From positions 1-64,000 of the forward strand of contig JBGTGP010000049.1 in the NCBI GenBank assembly GCA_041746735.1: a DNA stretch of 64,000 bases, read 5' to 3'. Within the stretch, counting starts at the first letter, position 1. The number at the start of each line of letters is the position of its first letter. Under the pieces are notes generated by a model. The model was given only the letters and a program-made list of their open reading frames with translations, searched no databases and was not told the DNA's origin. This document shows, one piece after another, positions 1 to 9,496 of the stretch. The position numbers were made by a program, and so were the translations under genes. Source of the DNA: Opimibacter sp041746735 (GTDB lineage Bacteria; Bacteroidota; Bacteroidia; Chitinophagales; Saprospiraceae).

Positions 1-143
1 TCGTCAGACCAGTGCTTTGTCTCCGGCTTCCTTCATCCATTGCTTCACAACAATGAACTTGCCGTTCAACTAATGATTCCCCTTACCGGGCTCATAATGG
101 ACTTTCACCATCAAGTGTCTGCGCCCTGCCGGGCGCACAAACA

Positions 144-177
144 AAAAGGGGCTGATGCAAACACATCAGCCCCTTTT
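144..177 (-). terminator. Rho-independent terminator downstream of the redoxin gene
   Basis: A perfect 14-bp inverted repeat (arms 144-157 and 164-177, 6-nt loop) has A-runs on one side and T-runs on the other, so it can act in both directions. On the minus strand it lies 18 nt past the stop codon of the redoxin gene and is followed by T residues, fitting termination of the two-gene thioredoxin-fold operon. A second small GC hairpin sits at 121-136. Confidence 0.8.
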
Positions 178-194
178 AAATATTATAATCTCAA

Positions 195-803
195 TCAACT
201 CTTCACTTTTATCGTGCATCCGATAGCTTTGGTTTCAGCCGGATCGGGATTATTTCCTGACTGCAGCGAGGCGATAGCGTTTTCCAGATATTTCACATTG
301 ACCTCGGAGGGATTTTGTGCGTTGTCATCAATCGCGCCGATATAGCGTACATAGCGATTGGCATCCAGCAGGTAGATATGTGGTGTTCGAATAGCACCAT
401 AGGCGGGATAGACTTTCTGGCCTTCATCAAAGAGGTACTTAAAGGGAAACTTCTTCTCTTTGGCCCGTACCTGCATGGCGGCAAAATCATCGCCCGGCTT
501 GACACTCGGATCATTCGGATTGATGGCAACGACAGGATATCCTTGAGCAGCATACCGGTTGTGCAAATCGATGATCCGATCTTCATACATCACCGCATAA
601 GGGCATGTATTGCAGGTAAAAATCACAATGTACCCGTTGGCATTCTTATAGTCTGCCAGGGACACCATGGTGCCGTCTACATTTTTCAGTTTGAAATCGG
701 TGGCCTGATCCCCGATCTTGAGACCGGTGTTTACAGGTGACACCGCACTGATCAATGTTACTGTAAAAAGGGCGAGGAGCAGTTTGACCGTTAGTGATTT
801 CAT
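195..803 (-). CDS. Thioredoxin-fold redoxin (AhpC/TSA-like), exported
   Basis: A 202-residue protein with an N-terminal signal peptide (about residues 1-20, ending ALISA-like before SPVN) and a redoxin/AhpC-TSA fold. The redox motif is C64-N-T-C67-P-Y, a CxxC in the NTCPYA form seen in thioredoxin-like redoxins of Bacteroidota. It probably acts in the periplasm on thiols or peroxides; the substrate cannot be read from the sequence. Its ATG lies 2 nt after the stop of the upstream TlpA-like gene, so the two are very likely co-transcribed and may form a relay. A bidirectional terminator follows the stop. Confidence 0.85.
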   Translation of the reverse strand: MKSLTVKLLLALFTVTLISAVSPVNTGLKIGDQATDFKLKNVDGTMVSLADYKNANGYIVIFTCNTCPYAVMYEDRIIDLHNRYAAQGYPVVAINPNDPSVKPGDDFAAMQVRAKEKKFPFKYLFDEGQKVYPAYGAIRTPHIYLLDANRYVRYIGAIDDNAQNPSEVNVKYLENAIASLQSGNNPDPAETKAIGCTIKVKS

Positions 804-805
804 AA

Positions 806-1318
806 TTATAAGTTTAAAAATGGTTTTACAATTTCATTTAGTTCCTCCACATGATGGAACGTCTTTTCGAGAAATGCGCGTTGATTGCCGCGGTATACCA
901 GAGTAGCAGGAATCGCACCTGACCACGTTGGATCAATATCGTCGATCCAGTAATTGGATCTGTTGTCCTCCAGCACCACCACAAATTCTCCCAGATTTCT
1001 TTCCTCCACAAAAGGCTGTAATCGCCGGACATAATCCTTTTTAAAATCCAGACTGACCAGCACCAGTTTGAACGCACTATCACGATACAGCGAATCCAAT
1101 GTCACAAAATAAGGCAACTCTTTCACACAAGGAACACACCAGGTTGCCCAAAAGTTGACCACATACGTGGTGTCATTGTCCAAATGCAACAATGGCTTTA
1201 AAGCATCGTAATCCAATACGGTGATCTGCAGGGAGTCTGAAACAGGTTGGGGCATAACTACAGGTATCTCTGCTTTCGGAAAGCCTGTCAATATCGCTAT
1301 GGTCCATAATGTCATCAT
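806..1318 (-). CDS. TlpA-like thioredoxin-domain protein
   Basis: A 170-residue protein with a short hydrophobic N-terminus and a thioredoxin domain carrying the active site W60-C61-V-P-C64 in the context NFWATWCVPCVKELP, the TlpA/ResA pattern. The family reduces disulfides outside the cytoplasm, for example in cytochrome c maturation or as stress defence. It is first in a two-gene operon with the redoxin immediately downstream. The start is either of two adjacent ATGs; the N-terminus is short for a signal peptide, so export is likely but not certain. Confidence 0.85.
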   Translation of the reverse strand: MMTLWTIAILTGFPKAEIPVVMPQPVSDSLQITVLDYDALKPLLHLDNDTTYVVNFWATWCVPCVKELPYFVTLDSLYRDSAFKLVLVSLDFKKDYVRRLQPFVEERNLGEFVVVLEDNRSNYWIDDIDPTWSGAIPATLVYRGNQRAFLEKTFHHVEELNEIVKPFLNL

Positions 1319-1486
1319 GTCGCCTTAGTAACTCCGGGGGTATGCTCCCGTTTGTCAATGAAAACTTTTATAACAAAATTTTAACTCTTTGGCTCATTCT
1401 ACAAAGCATTTTCATGAGCACCTCTCCAGTTCTCTGGCTCTGACAAGTATAGTCCAGACTGTAGAAAGGCCGACAACGGCGGTGCA

Positions 1487-4400
1487 TCAATTGAGCTTAT
1501 ACTTGATACCCAAGGCATCCAGATCTTCGATCAGAGAACTGGCCGCTTTCACCCGGTTGGTTTTAGAGATCAGGCCCAGGATAAAATCATCCTCCCGATC
1601 ATACACCTGCAGTCGGAGTTTATGCCGACCCTTGTGCTGCTCACAGATCCGGTCAAGGCGATCCAGCAGAAACTGATCCAACTGATCAATGGACAGTTTG
1701 AGTGTGATGGATTTGGTGAGTTCTTCACCTATGCTAGCGAGCATCCTGATCGAGGTGACCCTGAACTCATGTTCCTGCCCGTTCCAGCTCAACTGATAAA
1801 ATCCTTCCACAAAAAGGGCTTCACCCACGGTCAGAATATCTTTAAATTTTTTATAATCCTCATTAAACAAGCGCAAATCCAACGATCCTCTGAAATCCTG
1901 TAATGTAAAAATCCCCCAGCCGGTTCCCTTCTTGGTGATCCGGTGATCGGATGATGTCACGATACCGGCCACCTTGAGATGTTTGTCTTTAAACATGTTG
2001 ACCATGTCAAGCGGGCAGTTGGTAAAATGCTCTATTTCCAGGCGGTAATCATCCAGGGGATGACCTGACATATAGATGCCGGTGATCTCTTTTTCCCGGT
2101 TGAGCTTTTCCATGAGGGACCACGGCAGTACCTGAGGCAGAGCTGGTTCCTGAAACATGGAGGTGGAGAGATCACCGAAAAGTGTCAGTTGGGATTGGCT
2201 CTTCTGAGCCTGTACGGACTGACCGTATCGAATGGCATGTTCGATCAGCGAGTCATGCTTGTCGGTTGGGGCAAAATACTGCGCACGATGTGTTCCTTCG
2301 AAGCAGTCCATCGCTCCGCCCATGACCATGGCTTCGAGCGCTTTCTTATTGACCGACTTCAGACTCACCCGTGTGGTCAGATCAAAAATGCTGGTAAACG
2401 GTCCGTTGGTCTTGCGCTCGCTGATGATATCCTCTCCTGAGCTTTCGCCCATATTCTTCAACGCTGACAGACCGAAGCGGATGGCGCCTTTGGAATTGAC
2501 GGTAAAGTTGATATTACTCTCATTGATGTCGGGCGGAAGTACAGGTATATTCATCCGTTTACATTCCCGCAGGAAAAAATTCAACTTGGTGATATCGTTC
2601 TTGTTGTGCGTCAGCACAGCGGCCATAAACTCGGCCGGGTAATGGGTTTTGAGCCAGGCCGTCTGAACGGCCAGCACTGTGTATGCGGCACTGTGAGAGC
2701 GGTTGAAACCATAGCTGGCAAATTTGGACATGATCTCAAATATCTCATCGGCCTTGACCGTCGGTACTCCTTTTTTAGTTGCACCTTCCACGAAGATCTT
2801 TCGATGCTGTTCCATCTCATCGACCTTTTTCTTCCCCATCGCCCGCCGGAGTTTATCTGCGGCGCCGAGACTATAACCAGCCATGATTTGAGCGGCCTGC
2901 ATGATCTGTTCCTGATAGACCATGATCCCGTGCGTAGGTTTCAGAATATCCTCCAGCCAGGGATGAGGATAATCGACTGCTTCTCGACCGTGTTTTCGAT
3001 TGACAAACATCGGGATATAGCCCATCGGTCCCGGACGATACAAGGCGTTCATCGCGATTAGATCCTCAATGTCAGTGGGGATGAGCTCGCGTAAATATTT
3101 CTGCATACCCGCTGATTCAAACTGAAAGATGCCGATCGTTTCTCCTTTCTGAAAGAGCTGGTAGGTATCGGGATCATCCAGCGGTATGTCATCGGGATTG
3201 ATGAATTGATCGGTCTTTTGCCGTTCGGCAATAATCCGGATCGCATCTTTGACGATGGAGAGGGTCTTAAGGCCGAGAAAGTCCATTTTCAACATACCGG
3301 CTGACTCGACAATGCCGCCTTCAAACTGGGTGACCAGGAGTTCGGTCTCTGACGATGTACATACCGGAATATACTGCATGATATCACCCGGCGCAATGAT
3401 TATCCCAGCGGCATGAATACCGGTATTGCGCACCGTACCTTCCACCTGTTGTGCCAGTCTGAGGATCTCGCCTTCGGAGGTTTCTGTTCGCTCGACTTCC
3501 CGCAGCTTGCGGATATTTTCCAGATCACGGGACTGGGCACCGTCTTCAGCTTCTTTACCGGGTTTGAAAATTTTGGCCAGGGAGGTACCCGGAATATTCG
3601 GGACCATCTTGGCCAGACGATCTGTATCCGGAAGCGGCAATTCGAGTACCCGACCGACATCCCGTATCGATGATTTGGCCGCCATTGTACCGAAAGTCAC
3701 GATTTGTGCCACCTGATTCCGTCCATATTTATCCACTACATAATCGATGACACGCTGGCGACCCTCGTCATCAAAATCAATATCAAAATCAGGCATCGAC
3801 ACCCGCTCCGGATTGAGAAAGCGCTCAAAGAGCAGATTATACCGAAGCGGATCTATATTGGTGATCTCCAGACAATACGCCACCGCAGAACCCGCTCCTG
3901 ATCCGCGCCCTGGTCCCACACTCACTTTCATGGTACGGGCAGCCTGGATAAAATCCTGTACGATCAGGAAGTACCCATTGAAGTCCATGTTTTCGATGAC
4001 ACTCAACTCCCAGTCCAGTCGCTCCTTCACCACCGGAGTGATTTCTCCATACCGATTTTTCGCACCTTCATGCACCAGGTGACGTAGATAGGCGGCCTGA
4101 TTTGAAAAACCCTGTGGTACGGGGAAGTTAGGCAGCAGAACATCCCGGGTCAATACAGGTGCCGTGATCTTATCCAGGATCTCCATCGTCGTATCGATCG
4201 CGGACGGAACATCCAGAAAGATCCGGTTCATTTCCTCCTGTGACTTAAAATAAAAGTCAGTACTCGGAAACTGAAAGCGTCCTTCGTCTGACATCTTTTT
4301 TCCCGTATTGACGCAAAGCAGGATATCATGTGCCCGGGCATCCTGCTCATTGATATAGTGGGCATCGTTGGTGGCAATCACCTTGATATTATACTTTTTG

Positions 4401-5014
4401 GCAAAGCCGAGGAGAACCTGATTGACCTGTTCCTGGCTCATACCCGTGTCGTCGATCGTCTCGAGTCCGCGATGGCGTTGCAATTCGATGTAGAAGTCAT
4501 CGCCAAAAACGTCAAGCCACCATCGCAGATGCTGCTCTGCTTTTTCCAGATCACCTGTAAGAATGGTTTGAGGAATTTCGGCGCCAATGCAACAACTGGT
4601 GGCGATCAGGCCCTTGTGATATTGCAGGAGGAGTTCCTTATCAATGCGCGGATAACCGGAGTACGTCCCTTCAATAAAACCCAGGGAGCACAGTTTGGAG
4701 AGATTCTGGTAGCCGTCCTGATCTTTTGCCAGGAGGAGCTGATGAAAACGTTGATCTCGTTCGCCTTTGGAGGTTTGAAATTGTTTTCTGTGCCGGTCAT
4801 GGACGAGATAGAATTCGCAGCCGACCAGGGCTTTGAGATTTCTCTTTTTGGCTTCGGATACAAATTCAAATACACCAAACATATTGCCATGGTCGGTGAT
4901 GGCTATCCCTTTCTGGCCGTCCGCCACAGCTTTGTCCATCATGGCAGGAATGCGTGATGCACCATCCAGGAGCGAATAATGCGTATGACAGTGGAGATGA
5001 ACGAAATCAGGCAT
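1487..5014 (-). CDS. dnaE: DNA polymerase III alpha subunit
   Basis: A 1175-residue replicative polymerase of the DnaE1 type. The N-terminal PHP domain starts with HLHCHTHYSLLDG (residues 6-18). The polymerase palm has P408-D-F-D411-I-D413, the pair of metal-binding aspartates, and a later KMDFLGLKTL carries the third. Helix-hairpin-helix and OB-fold (KVAGIVTSSDHRITKKGTGWGIF) regions follow. Length matches the family and no frameshift is seen. It acts in the cytoplasm as the catalytic subunit of the replisome. No neighbouring gene is functionally linked; the gene appears monocistronic, with about 600 bp of gene-free DNA upstream. Confidence 0.98.
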   Translation of the reverse strand: MPDFVHLHCHTHYSLLDGASRIPAMMDKAVADGQKGIAITDHGNMFGVFEFVSEAKKRNLKALVGCEFYLVHDRHRKQFQTSKGERDQRFHQLLLAKDQDGYQNLSKLCSLGFIEGTYSGYPRIDKELLLQYHKGLIATSCCIGAEIPQTILTGDLEKAEQHLRWWLDVFGDDFYIELQRHRGLETIDDTGMSQEQVNQVLLGFAKKYNIKVIATNDAHYINEQDARAHDILLCVNTGKKMSDEGRFQFPSTDFYFKSQEEMNRIFLDVPSAIDTTMEILDKITAPVLTRDVLLPNFPVPQGFSNQAAYLRHLVHEGAKNRYGEITPVVKERLDWELSVIENMDFNGYFLIVQDFIQAARTMKVSVGPGRGSGAGSAVAYCLEITNIDPLRYNLLFERFLNPERVSMPDFDIDFDDEGRQRVIDYVVDKYGRNQVAQIVTFGTMAAKSSIRDVGRVLELPLPDTDRLAKMVPNIPGTSLAKIFKPGKEAEDGAQSRDLENIRKLREVERTETSEGEILRLAQQVEGTVRNTGIHAAGIIIAPGDIMQYIPVCTSSETELLVTQFEGGIVESAGMLKMDFLGLKTLSIVKDAIRIIAERQKTDQFINPDDIPLDDPDTYQLFQKGETIGIFQFESAGMQKYLRELIPTDIEDLIAMNALYRPGPMGYIPMFVNRKHGREAVDYPHPWLEDILKPTHGIMVYQEQIMQAAQIMAGYSLGAADKLRRAMGKKKVDEMEQHRKIFVEGATKKGVPTVKADEIFEIMSKFASYGFNRSHSAAYTVLAVQTAWLKTHYPAEFMAAVLTHNKNDITKLNFFLRECKRMNIPVLPPDINESNINFTVNSKGAIRFGLSALKNMGESSGEDIISERKTNGPFTSIFDLTTRVSLKSVNKKALEAMVMGGAMDCFEGTHRAQYFAPTDKHDSLIEHAIRYGQSVQAQKSQSQLTLFGDLSTSMFQEPALPQVLPWSLMEKLNREKEITGIYMSGHPLDDYRLEIEHFTNCPLDMVNMFKDKHLKVAGIVTSSDHRITKKGTGWGIFTLQDFRGSLDLRLFNEDYKKFKDILTVGEALFVEGFYQLSWNGQEHEFRVTSIRMLASIGEELTKSITLKLSIDQLDQFLLDRLDRICEQHKGRHKLRLQVYDREDDFILGLISKTNRVKAASSLIEDLDALGIKYKLN

Positions 5015-5571
5015 GGTACAAATTAAAGGAAAAGCACGTAAAAAAAAGCGCTGGGCCGCACGCCGGATTTCTTGATGTACCTCTTATAATGTCGAAAAGC
5101 CCGTATGCACATTTGCGACGGGCTTTTTCGACTAAGGTCTCAAAATAAGAAAACTACATTTTTATGATCTGCAGGCTTTCCCTGCTTATCCGTATCGGGC
5201 GGCAACTGGTAAACGTCCGGTCAGGCGTAAAAGTTTGTTTCATATATAAAAAACTTTCTATGCCTTCCAATGACGGACCTAAAGGTAATATATCCCTCGC
5301 AAAAACGCCACTGCAGGAAATAAATTTCCGCACATGCCACATAATTCCTTGGCAACTCTGTTGCAATCTATTCAATATGTGTATTTTTTATATTATAAAA
5401 TAAATTTATATGAAATAACATTCATTTCCATTTCATATCCTCCTGTCAGACAGTTCCGGTCTGTTTGTACCTGTCTGGCATTCTATTGCTGGCATGGAGA
5501 CGATCGGATAGAGGTTAACACCTTACCTGACAAACCTGAGCAGAATGATCTTGTTGGTGCCTTTTTTAGTT
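5015..5571. other. Gene-free stretch between dnaE and tRNA-Leu
   Basis: About 550 bp with no convincing gene. Short open frames (for example 5154-5375 minus and 5164-5403 plus) show no recognisable domain. The stretch is AT-rich around 5380-5440. It contains the hairpin at 5091-5132 and, at its right edge, the tRNA promoter. Confidence 0.5.
5091..5132. terminator. Strong hairpin upstream of dnaE
   Basis: Inverted repeat with arms 5091-5104 and 5118-5132 (core AAAGCCCGT / ACGGGCTTT) and a 13-nt loop. It has the form of a terminator in either direction, yet it stands about 80 bp upstream of the dnaE start and no gene ends here. It may end a transcript from the gene-free region to its right, or insulate dnaE. 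Confidence 0.5.
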
Positions 5572-5600
5572 TTTGATATTTCGCATTTCAATTACCTTTG
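5572..5600 (+). promoter_or_regulatory. Bacteroidota-type promoter of tRNA-Leu
   Basis: TTTG at 5572-5575 and TACCTTTG at 5593-5600 match the Bacteroidota sigma-A boxes (-33 TTTG, -7 TAnnTTTG) with a 17-nt spacer. Transcription would start about 10 nt before the mature tRNA 5' end. Confidence 0.65.
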
Positions 5601-5617
5601 CGACCCCAAGAGGTACC

Positions 5618-5701
5618 GCCCGGGTGCTGAAATTGGTAGACAGGCATGTTTGAGGGGCATGTGTCCGTTAGGATGTGCGGGTTCGAGTCCCGCCCCGGGC
5701 A
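5618..5701 (+). tRNA. tRNA-Leu (anticodon GAG)
   Basis: A complete class II tRNA. The acceptor stem pairs GCCCGGG (5618-5624) with CCCGGGC (5694-5700), followed by discriminator A and no encoded CCA. The D loop contains TTGGTAGA, the anticodon loop TTGAGGG gives GAG, a long variable arm pairs TGTCC with GGATG, and the T arm is CGGGTTCGAGTCCCG. The long variable arm and GAG identify leucine (CUC/CUU codons). A TAnnTTTG promoter precedes it and a terminator hairpin follows. Confidence 0.95.
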
Positions 5702-5721
5702 CTTCACTTTGCGTGAAAGGC

Positions 5722-5750
5722 AAAAGCCAGGTAACAGCCTGGCTTTTTTT
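5722..5750. terminator. Bidirectional terminator between tRNA-Leu and mlaF
   Basis: A perfect 10-bp stem (5722-5731 with 5738-5747, 6-nt loop) flanked by A-run and T-run. On the plus strand it ends the tRNA transcript (7 Ts). On the minus strand it lies just past the stop of the ABC ATPase gene. Confidence 0.85.
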
Positions 5751-5754
5751 ATGA

Positions 5755-6510
5755 TCAACCGTGCAGATTCCGAACTTTTTGTAGAAAGGGAGACGCGAAT
5801 ACAAAATCCTGGAGAACCAGGCTTTCAGACATCAGGACTTCATCTTTAGTGCCCTGCCAGGCCACACGGGCATCGTGCAGCAGGTTGATATGATCCCCGA
5901 TCTCCATTACCGAATTCATGTCATGGGTATTGATAATCGTAGTAATATTAAATTCTACGGTGATATCCTGGATCAGCGCGTCGATCACAATACTCGTCTT
6001 AGGGTCGAGCCCGGAATTGGGTTCGTCACAAAATAGATAGGTTGGTTGTAAGACGATGGCCCGGGCGATACCGGCCCGCTTTTGCATACCACCGCTCAGT
6101 TCAGACGGATACTTTTTATTCACCCCTTCCAGATTGACACGTTCGAGACAATAATTGACGCGATCCAGTTTTTCTTTAGGGGTCTTATGGGTAAACATAT
6201 CCATAGGAAAGCGGATATTTTCCTCAATGGTCATGGAATCAAAGAGTGCCGTACCCTGAAAGAGCATACCGACTTTCATACGGATATCCCGCATGGACTT
6301 TTTAACCAGGGAGGTAAAATCAACATCGTCATACCAAACCTTCCCGGATGAGGGCGAAAAGAGCCCAACCAGGATTTTCAGCAACACTGTTTTTCCTGAG
6401 CCGCTCCGTCCGATAATCAGATTGCACTTGCCGGCTTCAAAAGAGATGTTGATATCGCGAAGTACCTCGACATCATCAAACGATTTGCATATATTCTCGG
6501 CACGAATCAT
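5755..6510 (-). CDS. MlaF-like ABC transporter ATP-binding protein
   Basis: A 251-residue ATPase with Walker A G34-RSGSGK-T41, ABC signature LSGGMQKR (138-145) and Walker B FCDEP (160-164). The sequence is of the Mkl/MlaF type that powers phospholipid or sterol transport between the membranes. The gene overlaps the upstream MlaE-like permease by 4 nt, so the two are translationally coupled. No MlaD/MCE substrate-binding gene is adjacent, so the third component must be encoded elsewhere. Cytoplasmic face of the inner membrane. Confidence 0.92.
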   Translation of the reverse strand: MIRAENICKSFDDVEVLRDINISFEAGKCNLIIGRSGSGKTVLLKILVGLFSPSSGKVWYDDVDFTSLVKKSMRDIRMKVGMLFQGTALFDSMTIEENIRFPMDMFTHKTPKEKLDRVNYCLERVNLEGVNKKYPSELSGGMQKRAGIARAIVLQPTYLFCDEPNSGLDPKTSIVIDALIQDITVEFNITTIINTHDMNSVMEIGDHINLLHDARVAWQGTKDEVLMSESLVLQDFVFASPFLQKVRNLHG

Positions 6511-7253
6511 GATGTCAGGACTACGGCGATGAGATAATCAGCGATGAGGATGGCGATGTTGCTCATCACTACCGCCTGAGTACTGGCTTTACCCAGTTCG
6601 ATACTACCACCTGTGACAAAATAGCCCTGATAACAGGAGATGGCAGCAAGAATGAATCCGAAGACAAAGGCTTTAACATACATGATGAAGATATTCCAGG
6701 GCTCTAAAAAGGTACGGATACCTTGAATATATTCTGCTGATGTAAATAACCCTGTAGGTACGGCGGCGATAAATGCACCTCCGATGCTCACCAGAGCGGC
6801 TACGGAAACCAATAACGGAACGACCAGAATGGACGCGATGATTTTGGGCATGACGAGAAAAGCGGAAGTATTAACCCCCATGATCTCCATGGCATCGATA
6901 TGCTCTTTCTGGCGCATACCTCCGATCTCTGCGGCCATGTTGGATCCGACCTTTCCAGCGAGTACCAGACAGGTAATGGTCGGTGCAAGTTCGATGATCG
7001 TGATGTCCCGCACCAAATATCCCACATAATAACGGGGTATGAGCTGACCACCCAACTGATAGCTGATCTGTACGGCCATGACCGCTCCCATAAACGTCGA
7101 AATGAGCATCACGATGATAAGGGACCCAATCCCGATATCATTCATCTGACGCATGGTCTCCCGCCAGTACATCCGGAAGTTTTCCGGTCTGGAAAAAACC
7201 TGCTTCATCCAGATCAAAAATCGTCCCAGATGGGTCAGAAACTTGAAATTCAT
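6507..7253 (-). CDS. MlaE-family ABC transporter permease
   Basis: A multi-pass membrane permease with the MlaE-family pattern: an N-terminal amphipathic part (FRMYWRETMRQMNDIGIGSL), then several hydrophobic helices including the conserved region VLAGKVGSNMAAEIGGMRQKEHIDAMEIMGVN. It forms the membrane channel of a retrograde or anterograde lipid transporter with the overlapping ATPase gene. I place the start at the ATG at 7253 because family members begin close to that residue; an ATG at 7289 would add 12 residues. Confidence 0.92.
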   Translation of the reverse strand: MNFKFLTHLGRFLIWMKQVFSRPENFRMYWRETMRQMNDIGIGSLIIVMLISTFMGAVMAVQISYQLGGQLIPRYYVGYLVRDITIIELAPTITCLVLAGKVGSNMAAEIGGMRQKEHIDAMEIMGVNTSAFLVMPKIIASILVVPLLVSVAALVSIGGAFIAAVPTGLFTSAEYIQGIRTFLEPWNIFIMYVKAFVFGFILAAISCYQGYFVTGGSIELGKASTQAVVMSNIAILIADYLIAVVLTS

Positions 7254-7358
7254 TCGATACTGCTGTATAAGGAGGTAAATGTAAGCCATCCACCTGAATG
7301 TTCGGTAGAGGTGGTATTCAAGTGACTTTGTACTCGCCTGTCTTCTTCCTGTATCTTT

Positions 7359-8066
7359 ATGGGTATGAATGCAATCATCACCGGATCTACCAAAGGCATA
7401 GGCAGGGCTGTTTTATGGCGCCTGGCACAGGAGGGATGGAATGTGGCCGCTTCCAGCCGCCATATCGACGAACTGGAATTGCTACAAGAGGATGTACAGA
7501 AAGCATTCCCTGACAGGCAATGTCTGATCCATCAGGTGGACTTCCGCAACAAAGCAGAAACCCTCCAGTACGGACACCAAATGGGCCAGGAATGGTCTCA
7601 GATTGATTTGTTGGTTAATAATGCGGGGGTCTTCCTTCCCGGCACTGTGCACGAGGAAGTTGACGGTGTATTGGAAGAAACGCTACAGATCAACTTGTTC
7701 AGTCCTTACTATCTCACCCGAACCTTATTGCCCCGAATGATGACAGCCCGGCAAGGTCATATCATCAATCTTTGCTCCATCGCCAGTTTTATGGCCTATC
7801 CCAATGGAGGTGCGTATACCATCAGTAAGTTTGCATTACTGGGATTCAGCAAGTCATTGCGGGAGGAGATGAAACCCTATGGCATCAAAGTGACCTCTGT
7901 GATGCCGGGTGCTACCTGGTCGGCTTCATGGGCCGGAGCTGATTTTCCGGTCGATCGCCTCATGCCACCGGAAGATGTTGCGGAAATGATAGTGACCTGC
8001 ACTCGTCTGGGTCCATCTTCTGTTGTGGAAGACATTGTCATCCGCCCTCAATTGGGTGATTTGTAG
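7359..8066 (+). CDS. Short-chain dehydrogenase/reductase
   Basis: A 235-residue classical SDR with the nucleotide-binding T8-GSTKGI-G15, NNAG (87-90), catalytic S140 and Y153-x3-K157. It catalyses NAD(P)-linked oxidation or reduction of an unknown substrate in the cytoplasm. A TATCTTTA box (7352-7359) with a TTTG 21 nt upstream overlaps the first ATG, so transcription may begin at the second ATG (7365) and give a leaderless message; the protein would lose only two residues. The gene stands alone, divergent from the mla pair. Confidence 0.9.
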   Translation: MGMNAIITGSTKGIGRAVLWRLAQEGWNVAASSRHIDELELLQEDVQKAFPDRQCLIHQVDFRNKAETLQYGHQMGQEWSQIDLLVNNAGVFLPGTVHEEVDGVLEETLQINLFSPYYLTRTLLPRMMTARQGHIINLCSIASFMAYPNGGAYTISKFALLGFSKSLREEMKPYGIKVTSVMPGATWSASWAGADFPVDRLMPPEDVAEMIVTCTRLGPSSVVEDIVIRPQLGDL

Positions 8067-8072
8067 GATGGT

Positions 8073-8112
8073 ACACACCGGGGACAAATGGTACAACCGG
8101 GTGTGTATTTTT
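8073..8112 (+). terminator. Probable terminator after the SDR gene
   Basis: Imperfect hairpin 6 nt past the SDR stop: ACACACCGG (8073-8081) pairs with CCGGGTGTGT (8097-8106) with one bulge, followed by a run of Ts on the plus strand. Confidence 0.5.
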
Positions 8113-8229
8113 GGGTAGCAGACGTTGAGTTTACTGATGGACACTGCCATCAGATTGCAGGCGATATCACGGTCATCCGGTAGCTCCCTCAGCCCGACCG
8201 ATATTCAGGTTCCATAACGTGCTTCCCGA

Positions 8230-9381
8230 TCAGCCCGAATAGGAAATCCGGTATATTTTATTGGCGTAATCATCCGAGACCAGCATGGAACCGTCAGGCA
8301 GAAGTTCGATATCAACTGGTCGGCCCAAGACTTTTCCATTCTGTAGCCAGCCATCAGCGAAAGGCTCGTATGAGGTGACTTTGTCTCCGTCTATCCTGAC
8401 GAGCATGACCCGATAACCGACAGGTATGGACCGGTTCCATGATCCATGCTCTGCGACAAATAGCTGGTGATGATAGGTCTCAGGAAACATAGTGCCGGTA
8501 TAAAACTCAATTCCTAAAGGGGCCACATGTGCGCCAAGTTTTCGGGCCGGTGGTGTGTACATTTCGCAATCACCCTTCTTCCCCAGTTTGGGATCAGGAA
8601 AATCCCCCTGGTGACAGTATGGAAAGCCGAAATGCATTCCGTCTTTTGGCGCATGATTGATTTCGCAGGCTGGCATATCGTCTCCAAGCCAGTCACCCCC
8701 ATTATCACTAAACCACAATTCTTTTGTCACGGGGTGCCAGTCAAAACCTACTGTATTTCGTATTCCTCGGTGTACAATTTCCCGGCGTTTGGTGGAGAGA
8801 TTGATCCGGGTGATGGTCGCAAAAATTTCATCCGCTGATTCACAAATATTGCATGGCGCGCCGACGGGTACATAGAGATGTCCATCCGGACCGAAAGCGA
8901 TGTATTTCCAGCCATGATGATCTTTATCCGGGTAGGTATCGACCAATATTTCTTTGACCGGCTTTTCCAGATGTGATTCAATATTTGGAAACCGCCATAT
9001 CCGGCTCACTTCGGCCAGATATAAATCTCCGTCCCGGAAGGCCACCCCGTTGGGCATATGAAGACCGGAGGCTATCGTCCACCGTTTCTCTGCCTTGAAA
9101 TCCCGATCTTCATCCTGCAATGCATACACATTTCCTTTGCCGCGCGTACCTACGAAAAGTGTTCCGGCCGGTGTGAGCTCCATAGAGCGGGCATTCTCAA
9201 GATCTTCCGCGTAGACTTCTATTGTAAATCCCGGTGGAAGTCTGATCGTGGCCAGCCTGGAATCTCCCGAAGCCGGTGCTACTAATGTAGGGTGAGGCAA
9301 TCCTTTCCCATGGGTCTCCGTGCGCTCAATTGGAGCATTACAAGCATAATGTATAAAGAAGAGGATGGTAACAAAATTCAT
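8230..9381 (-). CDS. PQQ-dependent sugar dehydrogenase-like (sorbosone/aldose dehydrogenase family)
   Basis: A six-bladed beta-propeller protein of the soluble aldose/sorbosone dehydrogenase family. Typical segments are LPPGFTIEVYAEDLENARSM, PNGVAFRDGDLYLAE, FGPDGHLYVPVGAPCN, GIRNTVGFDWHP, LWFSDNGGDWLGDD and a C-terminal LLPDGSMLVSDDYANKIYRI. The family oxidises sugars in the periplasm, usually with PQQ. The N-terminus is hydrophobic with a cysteine in FFIHYAC, a weak lipobox. I favour the ATG at 9381; an ATG at 9423 would add 14 residues. Substrate and cofactor are inferred from family only. Confidence 0.85.
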   Translation of the reverse strand: MNFVTILFFIHYACNAPIERTETHGKGLPHPTLVAPASGDSRLATIRLPPGFTIEVYAEDLENARSMELTPAGTLFVGTRGKGNVYALQDEDRDFKAEKRWTIASGLHMPNGVAFRDGDLYLAEVSRIWRFPNIESHLEKPVKEILVDTYPDKDHHGWKYIAFGPDGHLYVPVGAPCNICESADEIFATITRINLSTKRREIVHRGIRNTVGFDWHPVTKELWFSDNGGDWLGDDMPACEINHAPKDGMHFGFPYCHQGDFPDPKLGKKGDCEMYTPPARKLGAHVAPLGIEFYTGTMFPETYHHQLFVAEHGSWNRSIPVGYRVMLVRIDGDKVTSYEPFADGWLQNGKVLGRPVDIELLPDGSMLVSDDYANKIYRISYSG

Positions 9382-9496
9382 AGCCAGCAGACAATTCATG
9401 TGGATGAATGTAATAAAAATCAAGCAATATTCTTCTGGCCTCGCACATTAAACCTGACAGATTGACAATACTGACAGGAAAGCTGTAGTTTCAAAC

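Noticed and set aside
40..345. 101-residue frame at the left edge
   Set aside because: It runs through the terminator hairpin and into the 3' end of the redoxin gene.
4328..4957. 209-residue frame antisense to dnaE
   Set aside because: It lies fully inside the conserved dnaE PHP region and has no recognisable family.
5154..5375. 73-residue minus frame ending near the hairpin upstream of dnaE
   Set aside because: Composition is not protein-like and no start signal or homology is recognisable, although the nearby hairpin could end a short transcript.
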